From positions 24,789,748-24,853,747 of the forward strand of contig VZSR01000520.1 in assembly GCA_013398615.1 (NCBI GenBank): a stretch of 64,000 nt of DNA, given 5' to 3'. A program made the translations under genes and the position numbers. This DNA is from Brachypodius melanocephalos (Eukaryota; Chordata; Aves; Passeriformes; Pycnonotidae). The notes below the pieces were generated by a model that was not told where the DNA came from, made no database searches, and worked only from the letters and a program-made list of their open reading frames with translations. Numbering within the stretch: position 1 is the first letter of the stretch; every line of letters starts with the position of its first letter. Shown here one piece after another: positions 46,439 to 58,476 of the stretch.

Positions 46439-48959
46439 GAAGCCCCAGAACTCTCCACTTCTAAATCTCTAATCAGCTTCAAACCATAGCTTGTCTTTGG
46501 TCTTCATTCTGGAGACTAGAGCTTATCAAGCACAGTGCTGCTCATGTCATTTCCATGTTCTCATGCATGCATTAAGAGTTTAAACGATGAAAAAATTTTT
46601 ATTCTGGGTGTATTTTGGAAATGAAATGAGTTCTTGTGCTGTCAAAGGAAGGAGTTCTTGGGCTCTCACTTCAGCTGCCTGGGCCCTGGAGCATCTGCTC
46701 ACACATACAAGGCAATCACCTTACTTGGTTTTAGAGACTTATTCTGACCCTGCTGTAAATTTGACTGCTTCTACTGACACCCAGCAACAGGAGCTGTCAG
46801 AGAAGCTGGGAATGCTCCCAGTCACAGAGCAGTAGGTGTAAATGCTCTTCTACCCCAACTCACTAAATACCTTAGGACTTGGGAAAATGAGGGTAAAAGA
46901 AAGAGAATGAGGTTATCTACTTCGTTCCTGGCTGAAGTACATCCTCAAGTTCCAGCCACTAGAAAACTCTATCCATTCTTCTGTGATCTTTATGGGCACA
47001 GGCACCACTTCCAAAGGCAAGATCTTTCTCCCTCTAAATGCAAAATTATAAAGCAACTTGAACCCCAAATCTCAGACTTGCCAGGAAAGTAGCCATGCCA
47101 AATGGTGATGCAAGAGCCTTCAATTTGCCTAACTTGCTCTCTTGAACACACAGGGCAGCCTATGCTAATTAAATGAAGTCTCAGTTTCCTACTAGCTGCA
47201 TTTCAGGTCCAAGCAGCTTGACTCCCCTCACAGAGCACCAAACCCCTCCAAACATACAGAGAATAATTTGGATATGTTGACTAAGTGCAGCAAAGTGCTT
47301 TTCTCTTTCTCTCTCTAGCTTAAAAATAAATCCCAGAGAAGATTCGGTAAATTCAGTGGGCATCGTTTCTACCACACTTTACATTCAAATCTGCACACCA
47401 TGATAAAATACTTCTCTTCCCAGTGCTGTACGGAGACTTGGGCTAAGGAGCAGTTTCTATTAAGCACATTTATCCCATTCTTCCTTCTTTCACTCAGTGG
47501 AATTCTTGATAACATGTAAGTATTTGGAGGTCACATCAATTACTGCAATCTAAGATGCCATTTCTGGACTGAAAGTAAGAGCACCTTCAGTTTAGCAAGA
47601 TTTAATAGAGGTTGTTAAGGGTGTCTGACATTTTTTGACCTTTGCTCTTCTCTTTCAGAGTTTGAATAGATCTGATTTAATTAGGTAGAAACTGTTTAAG
47701 AATGAATGCAAATGTAAAGGCTCAGAAGGAAGGACACATGTATAAAAAAAACCCCAATTCAGTATCTTCAAACGGCAGCCAAACAAATCATGGTTCACAT
47801 TGATGAGGACAGAGTCAACAAGAGAAATATTACTGGTTGGAAATTAGGAAGACATCATGTCAGCACCAAATTATGGTTAAGAAAAGTCTGAAATTGAACC
47901 CAGTTCACGATTTTTTAGCTGGAAACATAGGCAGCCTTTGGAATTATCCACACTGAAGCACAACAGTTTTTCTGTCAGGCCACCTCATCCCCCTATGCTC
48001 AGGATTGTTTTCCCCCCGAAAGAAGGAGCCTTTTCTCTAATGGAGAAGAAGAAAGAACAGACAAATTCAAATAACCAGAAACTCCCAGACAAGCAAAAAG
48101 CCTTGGGGTTCCACACAATCTTTCTCGAGTTTGGCTTGGAACCTGGAAAACAGGCCCTGACATCAAGTTAAAAAGCATTTTCTGAAGCTGTTGATCTGTG
48201 TAAGTCAGCTAAGAGCCCGCTGGGGGTGAGGAGTTCCAAAAACACGTCCTTTTCTCGTTGGGCTCATTGTTCCTTACTGGAATGTTAAAAGAGTAGTTTA
48301 GTCCCAAACATGATGTTTAACTCCTGCTTCAAAGTAGTACACTCTGTCATGACCCTAGCTTTTATTCTTGTCACCTGGCCTTCTTCCACACATTATTACT
48401 ACTTCTATTGTCTGATCTCCTAAAAATAAAGGGACACTGACATAAAAATATACTTGCTCTGTGCCTAATGGAAACATACAGCACACAGAATGTCCCCAAA
48501 GCTCCATATTGTCAAAGTTGTGAGAGGAAAATTATACTGTATCCTTTGTCTAGGTTATTCTAACAAATGTAAACAAAACATTAGCACTTCTAAAGTCAAC
48601 TGACCAGTAGCCCACTATCAAATGTCTTGTTTATCTGCATTACTTACAATACATCCTTTAGCAGAACACTCATTTTAAAATAAGGTCATTAGCTGGGGGA
48701 AGAAAAATAAAGAAGAATACAGTTGTATAATTATTTTCAAAACTTTATGGAAATCATTACATCATTTAGGCTGTAGAATTGAATCATCTAAACTAATGAC
48801 CCTCCTGTCTCCAGGCCTGATATGTAGGTCTGCTGATTTACAACATGTATCTGATCTTGTGCAGGTGGGAATAGATTCACATACATGCATATATATACAG
48901 GTGAAGGTGGAATTGATGTAATCAATGGTGGCAGGAATAAAACTCCAAAACACCAGATT

Positions 48960-48976
48960 AAAAAAAAAAAAAAAAA
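48960..48976. repeat. Poly-A tract, 17 A
   Basis: Seventeen A residues after ACACCAGATT. No retroposon body is recognised upstream. Confidence 0.9.
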
Positions 48977-51900
48977 GTTTATGTATTAGGGTATTATCTT
49001 AAAAAGAAATCAGAAGTATATTTAGACAATGGATAGGAAAAATTTTACAAAACAGATAAAGGTAAAAAATATTTGTCTCTAAATCAAGATAGGTGAGAGA
49101 CAGGAGAGGGAAGAATAGGAAGCCAGTTATCACAAAACCTCAGGAGATAACAGTGCGGAACAGAAGGAGGAAAGCTTAGATAAAGGCAATTAAAATATTT
49201 TCTATGGTGCATTACATTTGGACTTCATTATATTTGGTGTTTTAGAGTGCATACTGATACAAGCTAAAACATACTAGAGATATCCAAAGCAATCGAAATT
49301 ATCTTTGTAACTACAAAAACAGGTAGTCTAACTCACATCCACATTCTGAGGCCATTGCTCTTTTCCACCCTCAGCCACACTGGGGTGAACAGAGAATAAA
49401 TTGTGAGGAGAAACCAAGTAAACTGCATACCTGGGAAATGAAGGACTTCTATGACAAAATGAAAATCTATATTAGAAAATGTGAATTACAGCCAAATGGG
49501 GAGGTGGGCTTTTTGAAAAAAGTAAACCCCAGCACATTACATAGGATAATGCATCAGGTATTAGATGCTACATAAAATATTTGTCATAGGCTCTTCCACA
49601 CAGGTACCTAAGACAAAAATAAAGCAGAAAACTTTCAGTGACAGTTGTAATGAAATGTTTACTGCATAATTGAAGAAAATAAGACCAAAAGATAAATAGA
49701 GGAGCTTGGCAACAAATTGTATACTTGAAAATCAAATTATAGACTTTTGGCCAATAATAAAAAAAACGAGGAGTTTATCTTGAACAAGTGGTATGGAATG
49801 AGTGCAGGTAAAGTAAAAGAGATTCAGGCATCTTTTGCATGGCTTTTTGCCAAGAACCAAAAATTCCTGCAGTTCTTTTTATGACAGTATATACAGACTT
49901 GATTTATTCCAAGGGGATGACAATTCAGCCCACATTTTTTGACAGAAGGTAAAATACTCAGATATTTGCATTGATGTCTGCCAGGAACAAAAGTGAGTTT
50001 TAGGCAGACCTTTTCTTACCTCTTCTAAGGAAACATCAAAGTGTTGCTGCCAGCAAATTACAGCTCAGGGAACTGGGACTCTGCTTGGCCCACACAGAAG
50101 AACACACACTAAAGCTACTGAAACCAAATATTTGGTTTCTTCCAACAGCCATAGGAAGCTGAGACCCTTCAAAGGAATTGTTCAGCACTGCTTGAAAATT
50201 CAGAACTGCTCAAGACCAACAGTTGCCAAGCATTCGGTTTGATACGCTAAAGAATTTTATCATCATCCATGACTAACTTCTGAAAACCAAGTTTTGCCTT
50301 TTTTTTCCCATGCTTTGCCTGAATATTTTCATTGTTTCCCTACTGTAGCAATGATTACAATGCTAATACTTTCCATTTCCCAAAATCCTGCATCAGATCC
50401 ATGCAGTAAATATAGACCTTAATTCACAGTTCTCCTGATGGGTCTCAAGAGCAACAATTTTCCATTCAGGGGAATTTGATGATCCAGCAGGAAAACCTAG
50501 CAGAAATTTTGGCTTAATAGCTTCCATAGCTCTAAGGCATCTTGCTATAGCTTATTTCTGTTCATCACCAGCTCAGTTATTAGCCAAACCCTCTGGCTAT
50601 TGACCAACTTACCTCATGCTCTTGGGAAACATGGACAATCACTTCCATTTAATCTTTAGGTGGAAATTAATGAACTAATTTCAGCAACTGAACACCTGAA
50701 GTGCTGCTTATTTCTTCTGAAGTGGCCAAAATACACATATTGAAATTAAATCTGAAATTTTTGATGTCATGTCACAAAGGAGGAAAGCAGAGCTGCTATA
50801 TTGGCAAGTTCTTGGATTCTGAAAGCATCCTGAGAGCTGAAATGGCACAGCATATGGGTGAAATACCAAATCAGCAAGCTTCAAGAAGAAAAGTAAACTG
50901 AAACTTCAGGCCTTAATCTGCTGCCTTCCAGCCACGCAGATAGCATTCACTGCTCCTAACTACTTCATTACATTGGCTGTATTTAACCTCAGACCAAAAA
51001 AGGCCTCTTAAACTTACCACAACAATTTTTTGTTGTACTCCAAAGGAGCCATAGAAGTGGAAGTCAGTATTTGAAAAACAGTATTTCATGACTTAACCAG
51101 AGAGTATTCTAGGATGCATAGTCTGCAATCCAGTTATGAATGTGGCCCCTTGAGATAGGTAATATCTCTTCCTATTTTACTCTTTGCCCTTTTGACTTAC
51201 ATATGGAACCAACAAAATACTAAGTGGTAGAAGCTCCAGGCCCAACACTGGAGGGAAAAAGCTACTAAAATACATTCTGCATCTTGACAGGTATCACAGG
51301 CTCTCTCTTAGGTCACTTAATGCTATTACAGAGTGTTTCAGAAATGCATATAATACTGAACCATGCCATCCTTTTTTGCTACCACAGGACATAGCCCTTT
51401 GGCATATTTATGCATATGAATTGTGCCCAAGATAGACAGCAAGCAACTGACAACAAAGGTAATACCATACACACCTGGGTTCATTGTGTATTTTCACAGA
51501 AGTTTGACATAAACCATCTTAAAGATGTCACTGCTTTTCCTACGTGTCTTGACTTAATCTATATGAACATTTTATGCTAGTGTTCTCCTTACCAAAAGCT
51601 ATTCCATTTACCTGGAGTCACATCTCATCCAATTTCATTCTCATCCTTACTGAGGAACAAGATTTCCTCCCTGAGGCTTCACACATAACAACCATAGGCC
51701 AACTTTGCAACACCCACCAGCACAGCATCAAAGGAGATAAGTGTCTGTTGAAATATTTATAAACTTGAATTCCATGCCACAACACAAACCCAATCTTTAA
51801 GAAACTTCCTCCTTATATGTGAGTTAGATAAACACCTATTTGAAGGAAAACACTACTAAGCTGTTCTGTGAAGTAGAATAAGGAAAGTAAATTACTCTGA

Positions 51901-52137
51901 AGCTGTTACAAAGGTCATCAAAAGAACACAGGTGCGATAATACCAGTCAGCAAACTCCCTATCAATAGAAACTTCAACAGGCTGATGATTGATTCACCTG
52001 GATCCATCTGGAGGGCTGAATGTTCTAGGACCTCTAGAACAGGGGCATCCCTGCAGAGAAAGCAAAGAAGTTGATACTGACACTGTTTGCACTGTATAGA
52101 AAATGCACCAGTTCCCAGAAGTGTTCCACTGGGACTT

Positions 52138-52169
52138 TTCAGTAACCCTTGGGTAACTTCAGTAACCCT
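52138..52169. repeat. 12-bp direct repeat
   Basis: TTCAGTAACCCT occurs at 52138-52149 and again at 52158-52169. It looks like a small slippage duplication. Confidence 0.75.
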
Positions 52170-53429
52170 ATCTGTTTATTAAACTACTCCAGGAAAGTTT
52201 TGCACTCAGTGCAGGCAGGAATTAAAGGAGTCTCTGTCAGGACTCATTGGCACTGTTACGAGATAGACCAGCATGAAAGATCTGTTCAGGAGACCCTTAC
52301 AGGCATTCAGTTGGAGCAATTTCAGACTTAGTGAGGTGAGGAGTACATAACAACTAGCATCTTACACAGAGAGCCTGTGTTCATCTTGGCAGAACCCTGC
52401 CACCCCTCACGTCTGCCAGCACTGCAGCCACATCCATCCTCACCTGACAATGAGTTCCAGAAGAGCACGTACGCTGACAGAGTTTGGCTTCAGGTTAGCT
52501 CAAGGCCTTGATCACACCCTTCTGCCACAAATCCTCTGCTCAGATGATGAGAACATGGCACCAAGAAGCCAAGGATGAGCTTAAGAAGTAGCCTTAGTAC
52601 AGCAGAGCAACACTCCTGTCAGCTTCTGTTGCCACAACACACAGAATCCTTTGCTGCATGTGCCAGTTTAATCAAATAAAATGGGACTAGCAGCATGAAT
52701 AATTTCTACTTCCAGACAGATACTTTTCACTTTCCTGTGCTGATTATATCTAGCACACCTTGTACATTCACTTTTCTAAGAGCAAAACAATCTGGGCTAG
52801 AACAATTTTACCCTACTGAAATAACTGAAAACTCTGAGATGAAAACCAAGACCATCTGAAACCTAGGCAGTTAGACTAAAAAATTGCCCAAAGGCATGTA
52901 TTAGCTTTCCCATCGTTATGCTTCTTCTGCCTCTCCCCTTTTGACAAACTCACAGGCACAGATACTCACCATTTAACAATTAGTCTTACTCCATTTTCTT
53001 TGCTGCTAAATAAACATTACTTAAGAAAAGACAATTTTTGAGTCCTTCTACAATTAGAAATCCACCCTGGGAAAAGAAAAGGGAAAAAAAAAAGCTTGAT
53101 ATTAAAATAACTCAAATTCCCTAGTGAGATCAGAGCTACCTAACACAGGATGGAAATCCAGTTTTTAAATTAAATACTTTGATGAAGGGAAACACAGAGC
53201 AGCACACACTAAGATATATATAGAGAAATCCAAGTAAGTGTTAGCCATTCTGCTGGTCAAATGAAACTGAGCTCTAGCAAAGCTTTCAGAAGTGCCTCAG
53301 GCAAGTTTCAGTGTGTTTTAAGACAGAGTTATAAATTTAGCATAGGTATCAGAGAAAAGTGCACCCACCTAGTGGGAAGGAGTCACTTCACAGTAAACAG
53401 CAACCTCTATTTTTAGCAGTAAATACAGA

Positions 53430-53545
53430 ACAGAATTATGAAATCAGGTTGGAAAAGACCTCTAAGATCATCAAGTCCAATCATTCCAGTAGTGTAAAAG
53501 TCCTGTAGCTGGCTAAGAGAAACCACCCCCAAAGACAATCTTATT
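53430..53545 (-). mobile_element. CR1 LINE 3'-end fragment, minus strand
   Basis: AATCAGGTTGGAAAAGACCT followed by CTAAGATCATCAAGTCCAAT is the inverted form of the near-terminal CR1 3' segment ('gaatggttgggttggaaaagacctttaagatcatc...'). The first 60 bp match well. The remainder (TGGCTAAGAGAAACCACCCC) matches weakly. This is a very short 5'-truncated insertion. The frame at 53413-53625 is its antisense translation. Confidence 0.8.
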
Positions 53546-53749
53546 ACTGATGGCAAAATGAGTATCCAGATATTTGTATCAGACAAAGAAACAGTGATGT
53601 TCTTATGATGTTTATCAAACAGCATTTAATAAACAAAATTTTAAAATAGCACGGCCACATAGGTATAGAGGTATAGAGCTGGTCCGTGATTTTATAATAC
53701 TAAATGTACAGAAGCCAGGACAAAGGTGCTGGTGACAGGAAGGAAGAGG

Positions 53750-53763
53750 AAAAAAAAAAAAAA
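53750..53763. repeat. Poly-A tract, 14 A
   Basis: Fourteen A residues after a purine-rich AGGAAGAGG stretch. Confidence 0.9.
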
Positions 53764-55223
53764 GACCAAAAACAACGAATGAACAACCACCACCAAAGAA
53801 ATGACTGCTCAAACAGCTTCAGATGAAAAATTTGGAGAAGTGGTATCACTGGAGCCTTGTCCTCTCTCAAAACTGGTCTCATTTGGAGCTGCTGTCATTT
53901 TAGACCTTTCTACAGCAGGCATTCAAAACAAAAAACAAAGAACAAGTTAAGAGGGACTCCATATGCATAAGGGAGGTGATCAGAGGTAAAAAATCAGTTT
54001 AAGAAGTAGAAAAATGCAATTCCCAGCTCAGGAGATTAATATGTTTGGAAAAACCATTCCTAAAGGCTCCTCTTGAACCCCGAGTCCACTTTGCAGATAA
54101 TGTCTTCCCCACTCACAGAAGCATTATTTTAGAGGCATTTTATTGAGGCAACACAGACAGCATGGGTAGGCTTACCGTGACAATTTTACATGAATGACTA
54201 TGTTTGAAGCCCAGTTTCAATGTTTCTGCACTTTTAAAGTTAGTATAGAGATTTTATAGTTGCCTAAATAACAAAAGCAAAATATTCCTCCAGGGAGAAG
54301 GGAAAACATAACAAATAATTATCTAGAGAATTGTTTACACTCCAGTATTTGTGCCACAAAGGTTGATTAGGTGATGTGAATAAAAGTTGTAAAGGGAATT
54401 AATTTTCAGCCATGGACTGCATTAGAGCTTAGGGCAGTCCCTCTTCTTTGTCAAGTGAGAATGGAGATTGGAGGGGAGATGGTGCAGAAGCCGTGCAAAC
54501 AAATATTTTCGATCTATGCAGTCACTCAATGTGATTTATTTGCTGAGACACACAGTAAGTGCAAGACTTCAAGTCCCTTAAGCAGAAGTGATACACACAC
54601 AGAGAGAGCCTTTTAGAAGTTTCATTTCTCAGTCCTCAAAATTCCTCTGAGCATGTCTGCAGTGAGAATGTCACCAGGTTTCTACAATAAAGCTACTATT
54701 ACAGAGCAAGGGGAAACCCTACTCCATTAAGAAGCATTTATACAATACAAATCACTCTTACATAATTTAAGAATCCCACAAATAATTCAAAATAACTTTT
54801 CACACAGTAAGCCTTCAGTGTATTGCTTCAGTGCTTCTGCCACAGCTCTGCTTTGGGCACTCTTCTGTACAATCCTGAACAGTTTTGTTTTCTCATGGAT
54901 AATACAGCTGCAACTTAATAGAGTGGAAGGTGTAATTAACACTTTCAAAAGTTAACAGAAGTGTTTTAAGGGGCAAGAATCTAATTAGATGCATTTAGGA
55001 AGACAATTCTAAATATTTATCTCCTTAAAATTACATCACATTCATATGACTTCTGTCACTGGTATATACAGGAAATAAAATTTTAAATAAATGCTGTAAG
55101 GTCCATGTAGGAAATTTTATATATAGACATCACAACAGAGTAGGAGGAATACCTTACTGGAGGAAGTTAGGAAGGCCTGTTCTCCACACTGAAGAGCCTC
55201 CAATCCAGCTAATGGTTAAGGGG

Positions 55224-55249
55224 AAAAAAACAAACAAACAAAAAACAAC
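55224..55249. repeat. (AAAC)n low-complexity tract
   Basis: A run followed by three AAAC units and further A/C sequence. Confidence 0.8.
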
Positions 55250-58200
55250 CACCAAAAGCCCAGATGTTAACATGCTTTACTGAAAGATCCAACTCCTACA
55301 GGAGACTGCCCAGTGTAAAGGTCTCACACTGCACAGCAGAATCTCTTCAAGCTGAACTCAGGCAACCCCTGAGGAGAAGGAATGTTGGTTCCTCCTTTCA
55401 GTTAATCTTTGGTTTTTTCCAAAGACCTCTACAGAAAGAATAATGAATGCTAATTACAGGGTTTGGGTGTTTTTAAATGAAGTACACAAACCTCCATCTC
55501 TATAAAACTGGGCCCTATTAGATGCTGAAGTAAAGAAATTCAAGACTTCAAAGGGTTTTTTTACTAATTCTCTGAGCCATTTATTACATCTTGCATCAAA
55601 AATAAGTTGTATTAAAATTACATTGCTTTTAAAGCAGCAGTAGTCTCTTTCCTGTGAGCCAGTCTATAGCTCTGAACTTCTGTCAGAGTTCTTAAAGACA
55701 GGCAGGAGGAAAAAAATGCAAGAGAAATAAATTTTTCACTTAAAAAAATAATATAAAATGCATTTTTGGATTTCCTGTTTCATTGCTCTAAATCAGTGAT
55801 TAAAACAACATAAAACATATTAATGCTCTCTTCTTAAAAAGTTAAAGTCTCCAAACAGAATAAATTGTTAACTTTTATTTGTACAATATTCACAAATGTG
55901 GCATTGTATTTACTTATCCTAATCCTATACCACGCCTTCATTGGTTTTTATTTACACAACAATCATAAACATTTCATCTCATTCTCCCTTTCTCCTCCCT
56001 GACAGATGCCTCACTGTGCAATGCTTCTAGCATCAACAATGGTATCCTGGGGCTGCTCAAGGCTAGAATTTGGTACATCCTGGCCATATTTCCAGGGTTC
56101 CTTCAGGTAGCAATGGTGGATAATTGAGTATTGTGGTTCCTGCTACTACATTTTATTTGCAGTGTTGTAGCTTCCAGATACCAGTCAGGTGGGAGCATCC
56201 TATTGTGACATATCTACACATACTCCCAGTTCTCCATCACAGCTGTTTGCACTTACACCAAGTGAAGCTGATGCACACAGAAAATTCAACCACTCTGTAT
56301 GGCAAACATGTTCATTTTGGCATCTTTATGTGACATGAGGGCAAAGACAAACACTGAAAAACTACTTCTCCCCACCATGTCTTTGTTTGCTTCCATAGTC
56401 TCTTGACTATCTCCTGTGCTTCCCTGTGAGATCAGCCCCTCTTCCTAACCCTGGCAACTACCTTGTCACCTTCAGCTTGAGTAAGACTAAAACCTCCCTG
56501 AGCTCCCTTTCTTTTCAACTTTTTCCTGTCAGAGTTCACATAAACTGCAGAGACAGCAAGGAATTCTTTTAATTTTCTTTTCCATCTAAGAAAATTATTT
56601 GCTTTTCACATTTTTTACTCACAGCTCAAGAGGCCAGCCTAATGCTGCTTTCCATCTTGGTTCTCCAAATGCATACACAACTAAGATATTCTATTGACAC
56701 TTTAGCATAGAGTATTCTTCTGCAGGACACTCACCACCACTTGCATCCATACAGTTTCTTTTCTGTTTCTCGCACTGCACCTGACCCCTGACCAGATCAT
56801 TCCCACAACATTAGGAAACCTTTTTATTATGTACCTAGTCCTTCAAATCTTTACTCCTGTCCAAAGATTTACTAATATTGTATTTTAAAATGTTGTTTCT
56901 TCTCTGTTCTTTATTAATATCTGCTTTAGGAAGTAAGTCCCTGAACTTAGATAACTTTGTTACTCCTCAAATGATTAATGAGGTGATCTTAAGTATCAAT
57001 AGCACAACACTAGCCTTTTGAAAAACTATTTACATTACACAGCAACAAAGCGATTTGTAACTTCCACATAAAACAACTCCAGAATGGAGATGCTTCCTCC
57101 AGTTAAGACTTTGTTTATCTTAACCATGACAAAAGCAGACCCTTTTACTCTAGGCTGCATGCTGTAGGTCTCCACATGAAGTGGTTTACATCCACTGGTT
57201 TCAGCACATAAAGACAGACTATTATCCTGCAAAATGAAGACGAAGCTCTGTGGAACTTCTGTATTTATAAATGGAGGAACTTTCCTGGAAGACATCAAGA
57301 CCCTGGAGTGTTGCTTTTCTAAGCATGATTTGGTACCATACAAGTCAAAGCTGGAATGTTAATGGGCTGCATATAACGCTTAAGACAAGCTGATTACAAT
57401 GAAGTCTGCTTTTGACAGCTACCATCCTAACATTGTACTCTGCCATCAGGTTTCTCCCTCTAGCAATCTGTATTTCTACTAAACACATAAGCAAATTTCT
57501 TCACATAAAGAGGGAATTAAGCTGTAGCTTCACCTTCCCAAAACACTAAAATACTAAAGCTGGCAGAAATAAAAAGCTAGGATAAGAGGCTTTATCTGTC
57601 TGTTTTGCAGGTGCTGTTCTTGGGTCCTCCCAGGGCAAGCTATGGTCAGAAGTAGAAAATTACATACCACAAAGAATGTCTTATTAGAAATCCAAGCTAT
57701 GCTGAAAGTACCAAGTGTGAAAAGCACAGCAAGAGCCTTTCTTGTAAGATGTCTAAGCTTAAATACCTTGAGCAGTTCAGATAAGGCTTACCAAAGCCTC
57801 TGGATATGATTTTTCCAAGCCTCTCTAACTGTCCACTTTCAAATACACGGATTACACTAACTTGTTGAGCAGTCATTTTCCATCTTTTCTTTCCATCTTT
57901 TACACAGACATTCAGCTTTCACAAAAGCAATCCTCAGATTCCCAGGAGCAGTCAAGCAAGCTTTCTAAGCATGGCACCCAGGCCAGCCTCACCTTGCTAC
58001 TTGCCTAAGGAGGTTGAGAGGGCAGCAGCAGGAGGCTAGATGTGAGCAAAGGACAGCCAGCAAGAGCACCAGGGAGCAGACAGATAGACATAGGAGTCCT
58101 GTTAGCCCACACAGTGCTGAGCTGCTGGCAAATCTACCCCAATACCCCCCATTCTTGTGGCACTGCCAACCACCTTTGTATGACATGGGCCAACCCAGAC

Positions 58201-58376
58201 CTTCTCCTACATCACAAAAAAGACTTGATGGTAGAGGCTAGTTGTTACAGCAGCCCTCTTATTAGAGGGGGAAAATGAGCAAAGACACAGACTTCTTGTC
58301 AAACACAGTGTGAAGAGGGTCCTGGGTTATTTCTCTTTACAGCTTAACCATCCTGACACCAACTATTCACTGACTC

Positions 58377-58476
58377 NNNNNNNNNNNNNNNNNNNNNNNN
58401 NNNNNNNNNNNNNNNNNNNNNNNNNNNNNNNNNNNNNNNNNNNNNNNNNNNNNNNNNNNNNNNNNNNNNNNNNNNN
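58377..58476. other. Assembly gap of exactly 100 N
   Basis: One hundred N residues. A round 100-N run is the usual placeholder for a scaffold join of unknown size, so the true missing length is not known and flanking distances across it are unreliable. The apparent open frame at 58310-58729 runs through the Ns and has no meaning. Confidence 0.99.

Larger units (their letters stand above)
45961..53429. other. Unique non-coding DNA, no gene seen
   Basis: About 7.5 kb without a recognisable gene or clear transposon. Purine-rich stretches occur at 46080-46340 and 49020-49180. A phrase like reverse-complemented MIR (AACTTGCCCAAAGTCCTGAA near 46162) is too short to call. It contains an A/G low-complexity tract (46414-46438), a run of 17 A (48960-48976) and a 12-bp direct repeat (52138-52169). 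Confidence 0.5.
53546..58376. other. Unique non-coding DNA, no gene seen
   Basis: No recognisable exon, RNA gene or transposon. It includes poly-A (53750-53763) and AAAC-rich (55224-55249) tracts, and a repeat-free block at 54340-54550 with CpG-containing phrases that might be constrained. Open frames up to 102 codons (57035-57343 minus) are unrecognised. Confidence 0.5.
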
